A stretch of DNA of 64,000 nt from Catellatospora methionotrophica (GTDB lineage: Bacteria > Actinomycetota > Actinomycetes > Mycobacteriales > Micromonosporaceae), in the NCBI RefSeq assembly GCF_011297335.1, contig NZ_JAAOTJ010000007.1, positions 243,027-307,026 of the forward strand, in the 5' to 3' direction. Made by a program: the position numbers and the translations under genes. Numbering within the stretch: position 1 is the first letter of the stretch; each line of letters starts with the position of its first letter. This document shows positions 63,921-64,000 of this stretch, one piece after another. The notes beneath the pieces are model-generated. The model was not told the DNA's origin. It saw only the letters and a program-made list of their open reading frames with translations, and did no database searches.

Positions 63921-64000
63921 TTTTGGAGAGTTTGATCCTGGCTCAGGACGAACGCTGGCGGCGTGCTTAACACATGCAAGTCGAGCGGAAAGGCCTTTCG
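63921..64000 (+). rRNA. 16S ribosomal RNA (5' end, partial)
   Basis: The sequence GGAGAGTTTGATCCTGGCTC followed by AGGACGAACGCTGGCGGCGT and TTAACACATGCAAGTCGAGC is the universal start of bacterial 16S rRNA. The GAAAGGCC following it is typical of actinobacteria. The gene runs off the right edge. Confidence 0.98.

Overview
The window comes from a high-GC filamentous actinomycete, most likely a member of the Micromonosporaceae. The evidence is uniformly GC-rich third codon positions, many GTG starts, ATGA/GTGA gene overlaps, actinobacterial versions of OtsA, ClpP1/ClpP2/ClpX, EttA and group II truncated hemoglobin, and a family of long AAGGAAGGGC hairpins of a kind I associate with this family. 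It is chromosomal and ends inside a 16S rRNA gene.

Positions 1 to about 5650 are the right part of an integrated mobile element whose left end lies outside the window. It holds the 3' end of a probable FtsK/TraB-like transfer gene, a cluster of GGTAACG repeats, small accessory genes, a primase-polymerase and a DUF3631 ATPase (replication), a small gene translationally coupled to the integrase, and a large serine integrase. The element appears to have inserted into the 5' end of a chromosomal single-stranded-DNA-binding protein gene, whose usual N-terminus has been replaced by element-derived codons.

From 6.4 to 33.6 kb lies ordinary chromosome. It includes cobalamin genes (cobQ, cobT and a cysG/cobA fusion), an M20 dipeptidase, a proline-rich repeat membrane protein, SURF1, a class A penicillin-binding protein, a frameshifted DUF234-type ATPase, trehalose synthesis (otsA plus an unusual OtsB-GH15 fusion), the ABC-F factor EttA, a thioesterase, a YbjN-like protein, a secreted beta-propeller protein, a truncated hemoglobin with an MFS carrier, an MscS channel, an HNH nuclease and a class F sortase with a likely substrate.

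From 33.9 to 45.9 kb is a compact tryptophan-degradation operon with a divergent Lrp/AsnC regulator. It encodes tryptophan 2,3-dioxygenase, a probable arylformamidase, kynurenine 3-monooxygenase, kynureninase, 3-hydroxyanthranilate dioxygenase, ACMS decarboxylase, 2-aminomuconate-semialdehyde dehydrogenase, 2-aminomuconate deaminase, 4-oxalocrotonate decarboxylase, 2-oxopentenoate hydratase, 4-hydroxy-2-oxovalerate aldolase and acylating acetaldehyde dehydrogenase. This is every step from tryptophan to pyruvate and acetyl-CoA.

From 46 to 64 kb come housekeeping genes: pepN, a DsbA-like protein, DUF1015, rpiB, small membrane proteins, tRNA-Gly and tRNA-Pro, the tig-clpP1-clpP2-clpX proteostasis block, an XRE-cupin regulator beside a decayed EamA transporter, an MFS carrier, a GNAT protein, and the leader and start of an rRNA operon.
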